Source of the DNA: Meloidogyne chitwoodi
Lineage: Eukaryota > Nematoda > Chromadorea > Rhabditida > Meloidogynidae
Direction: 5' to 3'
NCBI GenBank assembly: GCA_015183035.1
Contig: JACZZP010000002.1
Location: forward strand, 1 to 64,000
Length of the DNA: 64,000 nucleotides
In this document: positions 10,265-23,049 of the stretch, in pieces
Position numbering within the stretch: the first letter of the stretch is position 1
Layout: each line of letters opens with the position of its first letter
Notes under the pieces: model-generated
What the model was told of the DNA's origin: nothing
Databases searched by the model: none
Seen by the model: the letters and a program-made list of their open reading frames with translations, nothing else
Translations under genes and position numbers: made by a program

Positions 10265-12084
10265 CTATTTCGGAATTCTTCTGATCTCGTTAGCCAACCA
10301 AATGACAGTACTATATAGAACGAGAGCACCATTCTGATGGATTGACGCAATTGAGATTGGTACTTCATAAACCTATTAATAAAAATTGAATCAAGACAAA
10401 TATTGCTGTGAATCGATACAACAATCAATTAAAAACTAAAAATTAGTTAACTTTTTTGTTAATATTTTACTTACGAGAGTTCCGATTCCAATTGCCGCCT
10501 GCATAAAACAAGCCACTAGAAGAGAGTGTAAAGCTACTTTCGCACGATTTGACAATGCCATATTGCGACCTAAATTAAAATAATTGACGCAAAAGTATAA
10601 TGTGAAACCTTTTATCCATGTAAGTAAGACCACAATGAGCGTCAAATATGCCTGAAAAATTGTAGATTATAAATCATTAGATAATCTACAATGAACAAAT
10701 CATTTAAAAATTAACCAAATTCCTATGTAGAAATTGTACTGAAACCGGATTTGAAAAAAATTCTTTGATATCAAATATATGTCTAGACATCAATTCATGT
10801 GGGATCCATTTACCGGCGTATTTTGGCCATGAATTGTAGACCAATCCTGCGTCTAAACCAGCAACAAGTGCTCCTATTAAAAAATTAACTCTAACATAAG
10901 AAACAATTTTAGTATTTACCAATAAGAATTGTTGAAAATATTGCCAATTTGCTTCCATGAACCATTCCTCGTAGCCGATTAATTGACGTTACTTTTGAAT
11001 GCTTAATTTTAAAATCAATGAAAAAAATCTTATCTGAAAACGTCAAACGGAGTAAGTAAACAAGAAAGTCCGTTCCAAATAAGAACACCATAAAGTATAA
11101 AAGCAAGTGACAAGTGAACCGCAAGTCTAAAGTGTAATTAAAATCATTTAAAAGAAATAAAAACCTGTAATGAGATACACGTGGCACGAATGAATCGTCG
11201 TTCACATCTTTTTGTTTAAGCCCTGATTTAACCATCCACCAACCAATAAAACCCTGAATAAAAATCCTAATTAAATCTTAATTTTCAAAAATCAATTAAA
11301 AAAGATGCCTGTGTGCAGATTAAGAGTCCTGCGATAAACATTCGTCGTTTAATATGTTTGGAAAAATATCCACGGAACCAAAAATAAGTACATGGAATGA
11401 GAAATACTAATCCAACAGTTCTTCCCAACCTGCAAAATACGTGATTAAACATTATTGGCCTCTAAACAAAAATTAAAATATAAAACAAACATCCTGTGAA
11501 CGTATTCCATAGTCCAAATGAATTTAAATTTATCCAGAGTGATTTCTTCATTGTTTGCATACTTACTGATAAATAATAGTTTATATGTAATTAAATAAAA
11601 ATTACTGTTTGTATTCTGGATATTGTTTATAATTTTCGAATTCAATTTCCCAATCATTTTTATTGAATGGCGGCTTCATTGTTTTGATCAAGTCCCACTT
11701 CACCATAGAAAGGCCACTTTCAGAAAGTCTAAAGTATGCTTTTAAAAAATTATAAAAATCCTTAACAATCTATTTTACGTTCACATCACGTCTCCAAAAA
11801 AAATTTTTACATAACGATTTAATAATTTTTAATCTATTTAATTAGCATTTATTAATTGTCACCTCGTTAAACCACCAACAGCTATAGTGCCATAAACCAC
11901 TCCAGCACAACCAAGAAGCCATAATCCAACTGATTTGTTCAAAGAAAGTGCTGCAGTCGATAAACGTACAAATTCCCTCTTCGTACAGAAATAACTGAAA
12001 CATAAAAATGATTAATGTAAAAAAGTTCACCGGCCATCAAAATTGCTTTACTTCGAGATACATATCTTCAACGAAGAATTTAAC
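10265..12084 (-). CDS. cox-15: COX15, haem A synthase
   Basis: Inner-mitochondrial-membrane enzyme that converts haem O to haem A for cytochrome c oxidase. Exons (minus): 12052-12084, 11863-11994, 11606-11728, 11491-11565, 11309-11429, 11165-11253, 11042-11126, 10920-11001, 10716-10873, 10609-10651, 10475-10569 and 10265-10372. Family landmarks appear in order: [26 protein letters not shown] (haem-ligand His region), [32 protein letters not shown] and the C-terminal [11 protein letters not shown]. The intron after 11309 starts with GC rather than GT, and the protein resumes exactly at [13 protein letters not shown]. The first exon (Ser-, Lys-rich, presequence-like) is a guess and the start Met is not settled; an ATG near 12152 is one candidate. 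Confidence 0.93.
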
Positions 12085-12095
12085 CTAAAAAAATA

Positions 12096-12678
12096 TACCC
12101 TAAAACTTTCGAAAATGACAATAAAGCACTTTTAGACGACCAGTGAGCTCAGCATTTATGTAATAACATACCAAATCAGATTCCTACTTCTTTTAAAAAT
12201 TAATTCATACAAGACCATCTAAACGATTAAAAAATCTTTAGGTTGTATAAAAATATTGAATTCAAATTCGTGATGACTTTTCAGCACAGCTGATAGTTAT
12301 ATTATTATAATAATATATTTTTATTTGAGCCAATACATATATGACATCATAAGTATAGAAAATACCGACAAATTAACCCGAAAGGATAATGAAAATAGGA
12401 AGATAATTACATAAAATTAAAAGTATGTATTTGAATTTCAAAAGTGAACATCCTACACAAATCAACAGTAAACATGTGTCAGTCTAAAGCAAATATTATT
12501 ACAAAATAAAAATATAATTTTCTAAGATGTTCACTTCCAAAATCCTGGTAATACACTAAATATGCAATAGAATTGATAGTTAAAATTGAAAATCCCTACA
12601 AATAGCGGTCTATCTCTAATAGATTCTCCTCAATGAAAAATATAAAAATAGAAACAAAACACTTTGTAAATGTAATCA
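12096..12678. other. Spacer between TBC1D22 and COX15
   Basis: Holds the TBC1D22 3' UTR and the COX15 5' region. No additional gene seen. A short dyad of AT repeats lies near 12300. Confidence 0.5.
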
Positions 12679-15170
12679 CTATTGTAAATGACTCTTTGCC
12701 CCATGAAAAAACTGCATTAATGAATATGCATCTGTAAGATGTATTATGTTTATAAGAACTTATAAAAAGATTGCCTGCTGTTAATTCGCAAATTTGTTGG
12801 TCATTCCAATTCTGGGTTGGAAGGCTTTGTAACTTAAGCATTATGCCCTAAAATAAAATTTAGTCATTTTAGACAAGAAAGATCAAAACGGTCCCTCGTC
12901 TAAACTTTTTCTTAATAAGTAAATATAAACATTCAAAAACAACCTGAAAATCCTTTTCATTCTGCAACTCTTTCGACCAAAGTCGCAAAAAGGCTCCACA
13001 AACATATGTGTGAAACTCAGAAAATCCATCCTTTTCGCTCTAAAATAAATTTCGCATATAATAAGTTTTTAAGCAAACCAAATATGTATCCCAAAGCCGA
13101 ATAGTAGTCCGCAATGGGATTTCTCGCATAAGTAAATTGTTCATCCACCGAAATGAAAATTGCAGAAATTCAACACCGTTTGATTCGAAATGCGCATATA
13201 AATTTCCTATGTATTAAAAATTTTAAAGGTCGAGAAAAAGATTGTCAAGCTTCAGTATTTTGAGTTTGGTCTAGAAAAATCGAGAATCATTTTGATAATT
13301 CTCTTCCAATTTGGATCAGAAAAATACGATTTTGGGTAACTTACTATTTTAAATACTCACGTTCAACTCGACTTATAAGCTCACGGAGATCATTCACTTT
13401 GCGTTGGATTCCTGGCTGGGCGAATGTGTAATTATCCTGTATTGTATCAAGAAGAGCAGAAACGCACCAAAACGAGTCGGCCTCTACAATTTCTATTTGC
13501 TCACGGTTTAGAAGAGATGAATCAAAACTGCCAAGATCTGCATCTAATAAAATAGTAAGCCCGAAATAAATAAATAAATGATAGAACCATCAGGAATGAA
13601 TTCAGAAAGAAAAACAATAAAAAATGGAGTGACCAAATCATTGATTCCCTGGACGTAACCACTTGCTGGATGCCTAGTTGTAAATACAAAGTTAATAAAA
13701 CTTATTAAAAAACAAAATTACCTAATTGCCCAGATGTATAGCACGCGTTCGAATATCTTAATATTTATTAACTATCATCAGCTCTTATAAAAAGTAAGCA
13801 AACCTCCTGTACTTTTTTTTGCTGAAATAACGGAATCAAAGGACACATTCTGGGAATGTCAATATGAATCTAAAAATAATTAAAATATGTTAAAAAGCTA
13901 GTTTAACAGTTAAAATACCTGACGAAATGTGATCTGATGCTGTTCATCGTATCTGGTGTGAAAATACTGTTCTACATAATCCCAATATTCATCTCTCTTA
14001 CGTTTTAATGTCGATTCTCGACGATCCAAATTTGTTGGGATATATCCCTAATGAAAATATGAATAAAAATTGTTTTATTAATTGCAAAAAATAATCAAGT
14101 TTAAAAAGGTAAAATTGTATATGCGTAAAATTTCCATTTTCAAACGCATTTAACGTGTAAAACCTTATAAACTACCGAAAGTATTCGCCATGCAAGTGGA
14201 CGAAGTCGCTGCGGAATTCCAAGCCAGCATTCCTTACGCAATTCGCACAGATCAACAATTGTACCAGTTGCTGGTTGATTATAATGATTATTACTAGTGT
14301 CCACAAATATACCCAATATTCGTCGAAGCCTATCAAACCGTGATACATCGCCACCAGAATCTTAAATAATTCTATTTTTATTATTAATATGTATTAAAGT
14401 AAAAAAGAGAAATTGAACAATTTATACCTTTTAATTTTGAAGGATGCTGACTCGAAATTAATCCTGTTGTCAATGATGAGTTCGAATTTGATTTTGAGGT
14501 TGGTGTAATAATAATTGACGAACTAATCGGCTTGTTAATGAGGGAAACTTCAGGTAATCGAGGATAGATACTCTGACGTGGAAGAGGATTGGAAGAAGAT
14601 AAAGATGCTGTACCATGTATTGGTTCTGAAAATTAAAGGAAAAAATGGTTTTATGCTAATTTTTTTGGTTAATTGTGCACCTCTTTGCGTGGCAAGTCTT
14701 TGCATAGCCTGAGTCTTATGATGCTTAGAAGGTGCAGAATAGCAATTAGGTATTACGTATTCGTCTCTAAATACGCCCTCAGAAGATGAAACTTGTTGTT
14801 CGGCCGCATGCTTCTGAAGTACACATGCTGCTATTTTTCAAAAATTAGTTTATTTATTTAAAAAACCCGCAGTTGAAAGAACAAGAGTGTCATCCATTGA
14901 AACAGCTGTATCCCACGCATCAGATACACTTAGGAAAAAATTTATTTTGTATATCATGTGTAAATCCGATTAAGTGATACCAACCTTTCCTCATAATTCC
15001 TGAATTTTGATTCTGTCTTAGACTGGGAGTTGCTTATTTCCAAATTTTGTTTCAAAGGAGGATATTGAGCACCATAAATTGGTTTTACACTGCAACAAAT
15101 ATAAATAATGTTAACATAAAAAGATGTACCTTCCAGGCGGAGGAACGTTTTGTGACCAATTACGTTGCAT
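12679..15170 (-). CDS. TBC1D22-type Rab GTPase-activating protein
   Basis: TBC-domain protein that stimulates GTP hydrolysis by Rab GTPases; TBC1D22 orthologues act at the Golgi. Fifteen exons (15130-15170, 14985-15089, 14867-14928, 14681-14830, 14428-14625, 14176-14360, 13919-14047, 13804-13869, 13722-13756, 13588-13673, 13361-13543, 13079-13206, 12944-13039, 12775-12847, 12679-12731) total 1590 nt, 529 aa. The N-terminal third is Ser/Pro-rich. The TBC domain shows GIPQRLRPLAWRILSGYIP, IHIDIPR (arginine finger motif), HPASGYVQGINDLVTPFF (glutamine finger YVQG), EADSFW and MNNLLMREIPL. The intron ending exon 12775 has a GC donor; removing it restores DAYSLM before the stop. It lies 394 nt downstream of PUF60 on the same strand. 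Confidence 0.93.
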
Positions 15171-15563
15171 ATATTATCAAAATTTCAATAGGATTGTTGA
15201 ACTGCGAGAATAACTGTCAACAATTTAATTCAATAATAAGTTTACGCATTACATCTGCCAACTAAAATATGTAATTTGGAAAGTTGTAATAGCGGAAGAA
15301 AATACGAGAAAGAAAAAGCAGAGGTGTGAAATTTTCAAAAGATCAAATGAAGAAAAATTTGTAAAAGGGTCACTAGGCAGAACTTCTCTCTTCGTATGAA
15401 GGAATTGGCTTGTTCGAATTTTTAGATAATAGAATACAAAGCATGAAACACATTCATCAGGGTAAATACTACCCTTTCGCTATAAACTGACAGATGGTTT
15501 ATAATTAGACAAAATTTTATGCTTAAAAATCAAAATTGTAAAAAATCAAGGATATTGAAATTG
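15171..15563. other. PUF60-TBC1D22 intercistronic region
   Basis: No UHM-coding exon of PUF60 could be found here. On the minus strand TTCTCGCAG and ATATTTTAG sites precede the TBC1D22 ATG and could receive a spliced leader. Confidence 0.5.
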
Positions 15564-17623
15564 CTATAAAACTGGGATCCTAACGACTTCTGCCTGTATT
15601 TGTGCTGTTATCGCAGCGACCGCCATTGCTGTTGCAGGAGGTAGTGCGCTTGCTGGGTTTGGCGTCGTACTTAAATAACTAAGTGCATCCGGCGGAGTGA
15701 TGGCACGGCATATTATCAGGCACTGGCCACCGAAATTAAAGCTGAAAATTCACTATGAAAAAAAAAGAACATACCCGTTCATTCCTTCTACAGCTTCTTT
15801 TGCCGCTTGCTGGTTTGAGAACTCGATGTACCCATAACTTCTAAAAAATTTAATGTTAATTATCATTATTTTTTACAATAATTCAAGCTACTCGAGGAGT
15901 TAAAAATTCAATTCAATATTTCAGACGTTAATTTACCCATGTATAGATTCTATATAAATACTTATAGCATCTTCACGGAAATTAATATTAAATCAAGCCT
16001 GTGTCGTCCAGAAGCGTCTTTTCCCAATAAACATTTTTGAATTTCACCAAATGCCTCAAATACGCTGCGCAAATCTTGTTCCAATAAATCTGGATGGATG
16101 GAAGAAACATATACGCGATTAAACTTGCGAGCCTCACCAACAATCGTATCTAAAAAATGAACAAAAAATATCTTGATAGTTCACGAACCAATTATGGATT
16201 GAGCTTGAGGCATGTTCTGTGGCCTAGTAACCTGAAAAAATAAATTGTTTAATCTGGTTTAAGAATAGGTAATTTTAAATAAGATAAAAGAAAAGAAATA
16301 AATTCGTAAAACATACCGGTGAAACTTTGATACTTCGTCCTCCCATCATTTTTCCATTCATTTGTTCTTGAGCCAGTTGAGCAGCTTCAGGAACTTCATA
16401 TTCAATAAACGCAAAACCCTTGTGGTTCTAAATTTAAAGAAAGAGAAAATAATGATTATTAAATATACCCCAGTCGCCGGATCTCGACACATATTCACAA
16501 TCTTTAAAATTTTTAAGATTATTATTGTAAGTAAATTTTAAAAACCTTTATAGGACCAAAGGGACTAAAAGTCATTCGCAAGTGATCCTCACCTATATCA
16601 AAGTTGATGGATCCAATGTATATACGCGACATCTAAAACATATTCATTACTTGTATAACTTAAAATTTCTTACAATTGAAAGTGCCTGCGTGTACAGGGA
16701 TATTTTTTGTTGCTGAAAATGGGAAAATAAGACATAATAAAATATGTATAAAAAAGTCAAGTCTAACAATAAGCATTGATATTAAATAAACAATTCATTT
16801 GGTTTGTTTCAGATGAGTGTTTGAATGAGAAATCGGCTGTGTTGCTGCAGTTTTCCTTACTATTTGCGTTGTCCATTCTAAAGGGGGAGGGAGGGGAACG
16901 GTGTTCATAAAAACTAATTTGATAGTTATTTTGAAAATTTGAGAAAAAACTAATGTTATCAAAAATAAACTAAATGTATTTTCTAAAAAAAACATAAAAT
17001 TTACAAGCTTTTGTTTTCTGCAAACGAATATTTCAGTGGTCAAAATATTTTTTTATTAACTTTAATTTTATAGTACTACATACTTAATTCTGTTATATGG
17101 TTAAATAAAGGTACCGGTACAACAAAAATCATAGAAATATAGTTATACTTCAACTAACGGGATGATAACCTAATCCCAAGAAAAAGAAAAATCTCAAATA
17201 AAATTTACTTGTTGTTGATGTGCTTCTCTTTGCTTTAGCATCACGAACTTTACAGATTGGTCAAGAGCATATCTTTTAGCACGTTCCAAGTCTTCTCGCT
17301 CAAACATTTTAAGTTTTCTAAGGCCAAGCCCGATTAAATGGGCCTCCCTATGCTGACCTGGGCCGACATGCACCTAAAACACAATGAGGTAGAGAAAAAT
17401 TTATAGGCGAACCCTCCTCCTTGAGTTTCAAATAATAACGAACCTTCCCCGTTTGCTGAAGCAACGGCATGGCAACCAATCTTCCAGTTCCGACTACAAG
17501 CGAAGATGACCCTGAGTGTGTAGTAATTTTTTGTTTTAACTCATGCTTTGCTTGGACTAAAGTTTGCTGTTGTTGTTGTCTAATTTCATTTTGTTGAATC
17601 ATATAATTAGCATAAACATCCAT
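15564..17623 (-). CDS. rnp-6: PUF60 / RNP-6 splicing factor lacking the C-terminal UHM
   Basis: Poly(U)-binding splicing factor that acts with U2AF at 3' splice sites. Exons 17444-17623, 17209-17373, 16674-16712, 16546-16632, 16468-16500, 16317-16427, 16189-16231, 15999-16149, 15775-15840 and 15564-15741 total 1053 nt, 350 aa. RRM1 has RIYIGSI (RNP2) and [17 protein letters not shown] (RNP1); RRM2 has [11 protein letters not shown] and SYGYIEFS. After an Ala-rich linker the frame ends with a stop at 15564. Animal PUF60 is usually about 550 aa and ends in a U2AF-homology motif, which I could not find before the next gene. The intron below 15999 uses a GC donor. Loss of the UHM is of interest because this genome shows odd 3' splice sites. 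Confidence 0.92.
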
Positions 17624-18178
17624 AACTAAATTTTAATGAATCAAAATCTTAAAAATGGGGGCTATCGCATTAAAATCAATAATGTGATATTTTCTACGGC
17701 CGGTTTGTCGTCGCGAAACACGAGAGTTTTGGATTGAACCCAGAACTTACTTCGAGAATACTTGTAATTTTCTCAGTTTGAATATCCCTTAATGTCAAAA
17801 ATTTTTGCTCAAATAAGATTCTGATTTATTTTCAATGATTAAATATTTGAATCAAAAATGTTTTCATACCAAGTATAATCAAATTTTATTTAAATACATA
17901 TAGGTATATTAAATAATTCTAAATAGCTATAATTTACAATTCAATTACAAGCGTAGTACAAATTTTATAGCATCATATTACAAAATGTATACACAATAAA
18001 GCATCTGTAAAAATAAAAAAGCACCATAGGTATCGACGTTAATTTTTGCGAGAAAAGGACATAACATTGGCGCAAAAATAAAAGGATCTAGTCTATAATA
18101 AATTAAAATCAGTATAAAAATGCAGAAAATTAGGTTTTCCGTTTATAAGAGAACCAGACATTTCATTTGTAATTTGGA
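17624..18178. other. PUF60 promoter / Dishevelled 3' region
   Basis: AT-rich. It holds the PUF60 5' side and the 3' UTR of the Dishevelled gene upstream on the same strand. No extra gene seen. Confidence 0.5.
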
Positions 18179-21100
18179 TTAAAAATGTTCCACAAAAAAA
18201 TTCTCTGTAGTTATTCCTACTCTCCCTATACTTTGCTCCGACGGAAGCTGCTGGAAATTACTGACACCACAAAATCTGTTTATCATCATTGGATTCAATC
18301 CATCAACAATCGGAGTTGTAGGTGGTGCACAATTATGATGTATTTGACCCGAAAAAATATGTTGTTGTTGAAAGAATTGTGGTTGCCTAATGGAGGTTAA
18401 TGAAGGTGCAGGTGGTAGCAAAGCTCTAAAATCAAATATTTTACAGTTTGTGATTGAAAATTTTATACTTTCTTCGTTGTTCCGATCCACTCGACTCCTC
18501 ATTAGAGTTATTGCTGGCTTGACTGCTTGTACCAAATTGGTCAAAACGAGGTTGAGTCTGCATTGGATTTTGCGGGATAGGTCTGTGTAATTGTTTCTGT
18601 TGATTTGAGTATTCAAATGTTTGTATAGGAATTCCTGATTGAGGATATGGTGATACAGAAGGCATTGAAGCATATTCGCTACCCTGTTTTCAAAATTATG
18701 AGAAATATCAATTATATTATTAGCGAAACTAATCTTGTGATATTATTTTAAATGTACTAAAAACAGGAATAAAACAAACCCCGAAATTTGTCTGTTGCAC
18801 GCATGGAATTTGGATTCCGCAATCACAGAAAATTTGTCTTTTTTGATCAGTTGACTCTTTTTGATTTTGTGGATTACAGACCAACGCCGACACATCTTCA
18901 GTATCGTTTCGGAAATGAAGCAGATCTTAAATTAAATCAACCTACAAATTGAGTAAAAAATTACCTTTGCAGTTATCTCCGAATATGTAATAACATTGCT
19001 CTGTAAACACCTGAATTAATTTTTTAATATTAATTAAAACCATAAAATAGAATATTCCAGGATATTAACATTTTATGCAATTACAGAACATAAAATACAA
19101 ACCTGCTTGTTGACGACGTGAGCAATGAACCGCTCTTTTAGCAAATCAGAGGCGTATTTACGAGCTTCTTTTCGGGTTTTCAAGCCATCCAAATTTTGAA
19201 TAAGCCAATCGATTAGAGAACTTCCTAAAATAAAATAAAAATATCTATCCAAATAACTTAGAATATCACCAAGAAAAGACATTGGGATCGGTATCTTTAA
19301 CCATGTTCTATCACGAATTTCTAATCCAGAATTAATCGCTGCCATTCCTCTCATAACAATCCGCTTGTCAGTGTTTAGATCCAATCGAGGTTGAACCGAC
19401 AAAAATACACCACCTGGGCCAATAATTGTTTGCGAAGCCACACCACCTGAACCATTTGTTGAAGTAGCCGTCGTATTGCTACTACAGGCTGATCTCTGTT
19501 GACGTTGAGGAAAAGCAGGAGGGGCTATCAGCAGATTCATCATTTGACCTTGTGGATATTGGGCAGGAGTAGGTGTTGGCGCCCCTTCAGAGCCTAAAAA
19601 TTTATATTAAAATGAAGTCAAAGGATAAGATTAGTACAAAATCAAAAAATATTATCGAATGACATCAGACATGAATTTGTCTTATATATAAATCAAGACA
19701 AATGGGATTTGAAATTTGGTCTATGTTTTGTAATTTTCTTGATAGTCACCTGGTTTAATAAAAAATAATGATTTAAAAACCTTCTGGAATTGAGTTCATT
19801 GCGCTTACAATCGTACCTGCCACCATCCCTCGGATGGCGTTTGTATGTTGGACCCAGGCACGCGTATCAAAAATTGGAAAGTTTAAATTTATTACATATT
19901 ATGTATGTTAGATGTAAAATACCAATTGGACGAACAGGCTCGCGGACTGGAACTGAAAAATAATTGGCACGACAAGAATCAAAACTCTTCGCAACCGTTA
20001 ACTTTATAGGCCTGAATAAATGGAAGATTTTTATAAAAAGGAATACAAAAAATAAGAATTAAAACATTAGTGTGTAAAAGAACTACCCAACATCCAACTT
20101 TACTAAAATTCTATCTATAATAATTAACTCGACAAAGGGAGCTTTAATGATTAAGAACTTTTAAACATATAGTAATATAGAATAAATTTACCCTCGCCTG
20201 CTGACTGCTTGCTTAAGAACTTCAACAGCCTTGTCATTTTTAAAGTTTTCGAAGGAAACATCATTTACTTGTAAAAGCATATCTCCTGGTTCAATGCGCC
20301 CATCTAAAGCTACAGCACCACCAGGCATTACGTTAGCCTGACAAGAATTTAGCTATATCATGAGATAATTTATAATTAAAGCGAACTGACTACATAAATG
20401 CCATTATCGCCACGCGAGGATGACTGTCCGACAATGGAAATACCAAGAAAATTAACAGTTGAGTCCATGTTGAGTGTAACCTATAAATTTTAATCAAATC
20501 TTGAAAACACAACATGTGTATAATAGAATTTACGTAAATTCCAATCATTTTTTGTTAGTTTATCAAAATAATTAATTACAGTGATCACTTCCAGCGCCAT
20601 TGAAGTCTCAGTCATTGACGAAAGAGAAGATGCACGCGAAGGCTGACGCCGATTTCTCGGTGCCTGGCGACGACGACACCGATACATGTTATAACGCTGC
20701 CTAGAAACAGAGGTAATGTTGTCGGTAGATGTAGAAAGACTGAAAGATAATTTTAGTTAAAAAAGTTAAATACAAAAACACAGAAAAAAATATAAATATT
20801 AAAAAACCGTGATTCATCATCCGAATAAAGGCGATTATCAGTCTCATTTGTGTAGACAGTGGAGTCTTCAAAAGGCTGGTTTCTACGATTACCTTTATAA
20901 AATATAAAAGAATGTAAATTTTTAAAGAATGATAAAATACCAGATCCGTAGTGTGATTCAAATCGTTGCCGTGGACGATAATGGTGTGAACTTGTGAGTG
21001 GATAGAGTGAAGTAGGACCAGGAGGTACCTGGATAAATTGTGAGAAAAATGAAATTGAATAATAGTACAATATATCAAAAACTTAATAAACAAACAAAAA

Positions 21101-21881
21101 AATCGTATTCGCTTTTTATTATAACTAACCGCTCGCTTCATAGAGGCAAGTTTAGAAACGCCAGAAGAATTTCCATCAGAATTTGAACTTTCCGCTGTTA
21201 AAAGAAAAAGCTCGAATTGACCATTAGAGGATCGACTAAGTTGTTGTGCATCATCACGAATTTCGGCTTTTACTTCGCTTAAAATAAAATGCTAATTAGC
21301 AAGAATACTTTTTGTGAAATAAACAAAATTTAATTGCGTTAAAAAAAATTTATTTGTTATTATAAATAGTTTTTTTATTTTTGGAGAAAAAAATTATCAA
21401 TATTCACATACCCTCCAACCTCTGAATCGATTGCCTTACAATAGAATTTAAAGTTTGTTCTATTGAGAACCCTTTTAAAATCACCTTAAAAATAGATTAT
21501 GTAAATTTTCCGATTATTAAAAACTTAGAGTTATCCGATCATTAGGAACCGGTAATTCTGTACAATATGGTGTTTGTTCATCATCTATGTGGTAGTAGAC
21601 CTGAATATTTAAACTTCAAATAAAATAGTTAGACATTATATATCATAATATACATTAGATATAACCATTACCTTTGTAGCTCCTCTTGCCGCAGCTGAAC
21701 TACAAATTGAAATTGAAGAGTGTGTCAAGTTACAACTAACATCAGAAATCTTATCAGCATTTTCTGCATGTGTATTCAGATCTTTACTGGCATTTTCTTC
21801 ATTAATCTTTAAATGTAAAGTCTCTTCTTCAAGCGTCTTCATTTCAATCATATCTTTTTTTTCTGAGTTTGTCGCCTCCAT
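18179..21881 (-). CDS. dsh: Dishevelled (Wnt signalling adaptor)
   Basis: Cytoplasmic adaptor that relays Frizzled signals in Wnt pathways. Seventeen exons: 21672-21881, 21525-21600, 21412-21484, 21130-21277, 20941-21028, 20808-20892, 20580-20739, 20391-20480, 20192-20337, 19923-20011, 19781-19867, 19270-19593, 19103-19224, 18965-19010, 18780-18925, 18469-18683 and 18179-18425; 2352 nt, 783 aa. A 70-residue acidic extension precedes the DIX domain ([30 protein letters not shown]). The PDZ domain has [11 protein letters not shown] and [20 protein letters not shown]; the DEP domain has [13 protein letters not shown] and REARKYA-type residues through [18 protein letters not shown]. The exon at 19781-19867 ([13 protein letters not shown]) is conserved, but its intron ends in TTTTTG with no AG. 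Its promoter faces FABP, 199 bp away. Confidence 0.95.
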
Positions 21882-22080
21882 ACTTTATACCAATCGTAAA
21901 TCTGCCACTTTCAAAGTGGATTTTTGTTCTGAACTAAAACTATTAATAAAAAACACTCAAACAATGCACTGAATAGTCCCCTTGAAAAGGGGAAACAGAC
22001 GATTCATTCTCGCCGTTTGATTTAAAACTGCTAGACTTGCACTTCGCTGATAATAAATATACTAAATACTAAAAACTTTT
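21882..22080. promoter_or_regulatory. Shared divergent promoter, Dishevelled / FABP
   Basis: Only 199 bp separate the two start codons, on opposite strands. Both 5' regions must lie here. No TATA-like or factor site was assigned. Confidence 0.6.
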
Positions 22081-22845
22081 ATGTCGATTCCAGATAAATT
22101 CCTTGGAAAATTCAAACATGAGCGAAGTGAAAATTTTGAAGAATATTTGGCCGCTCGTGGTTTATTAATTTTCATATTCTATTAATAAATCTTTAAGGTG
22201 TTTCTTGGATTTTTCGTAAAATAATTTGTTTTACTTCGATTACCAAGGCTTTTGAAAAATCTACATCTCCTGGAAAATATGATGCACATAATATTAGTTC
22301 TAAGAGTGATACTCCTTACTTTGGTTGGGCACTTGGAGAAGAATTTGAGGCTAAAGGATTGGATGGGAAACAGCACAAGGTATTAATTCTCCTTTTTAAC
22401 ACAAAAATCCTTCAAAACTGATTTTTATCTTGACTAATACATCAAAATGTTTCAACATATCCATTTTTGATTTGAAAAAATAAATATTTAAATTATTTTT
22501 ATATAGATCACATTTCAAATGGACGGAGAGGATACACTTACTGAAAAGCACATTAGATTGGATAAAGAAGGTAAATCAGAGCCTGAAGACGCTGGTGAAG
22601 TCTACCGTTATACCATCGACAATAATAAATTAATTTTGGTATTATTTTTTACTTGAGATTTTATCCATTAATTTTCCTTTCTAAATAATTTATATCGGGA
22701 TAAGTTACCGCGTGATTTCTTCATAAAAAAGTTCTAATTTTAAATTATTCAGAATTTCACTCGTCTTATTTAATAAATCATTCACGTTTAGACCCTTGAG
22801 AAGGACTCCATAACTGCTCGCCGTTTCTTCACGAGAGTTCAGTGA
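22081..22845 (+). CDS. Cytosolic fatty-acid-binding protein (LBP/FABP family)
   Basis: Small beta-barrel that binds fatty acids or retinoids in the cytosol. Exons 22081-22159, 22198-22379, 22507-22638 and 22792-22845 total 447 nt, 148 aa. The N-terminus MSIPDKFLGKFKHERSENF matches the FABP signature (FLGKWKL..SENFDEYL), and the C-terminal Arg-Val-Gln and internal ITFQMDG strand pattern fit. There is no signal peptide, unlike the secreted nematode LBPs, so a cytosolic form is expected. The segment after exon 1 (WIFRKIICF) departs from the usual helix-turn-helix lid, so ligand specificity cannot be inferred. Confidence 0.9.
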
Positions 22846-23049
22846 ACTTTACATAAATCTTAATTCGATTTTCTAATTTATTTGCTTCATTTATTTAGCC
22901 TTAATTATGAAATGTAAATTTTTATACGCCTTCATTAATATTGTTGCTTTTACAATAAACTTAATTTTAAATTGAACGTAAAACAACACTAAATCTAATA
23001 TTTTGTTTGACCGAGATTCTTACATTTCTAGCCTAGAAATATTTACCAT

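Noticed and set aside
18185..18590. Plus-strand frames opposite the last Dishevelled exons
   Set aside because: Antisense shadows of real coding exons with no start context or family match.
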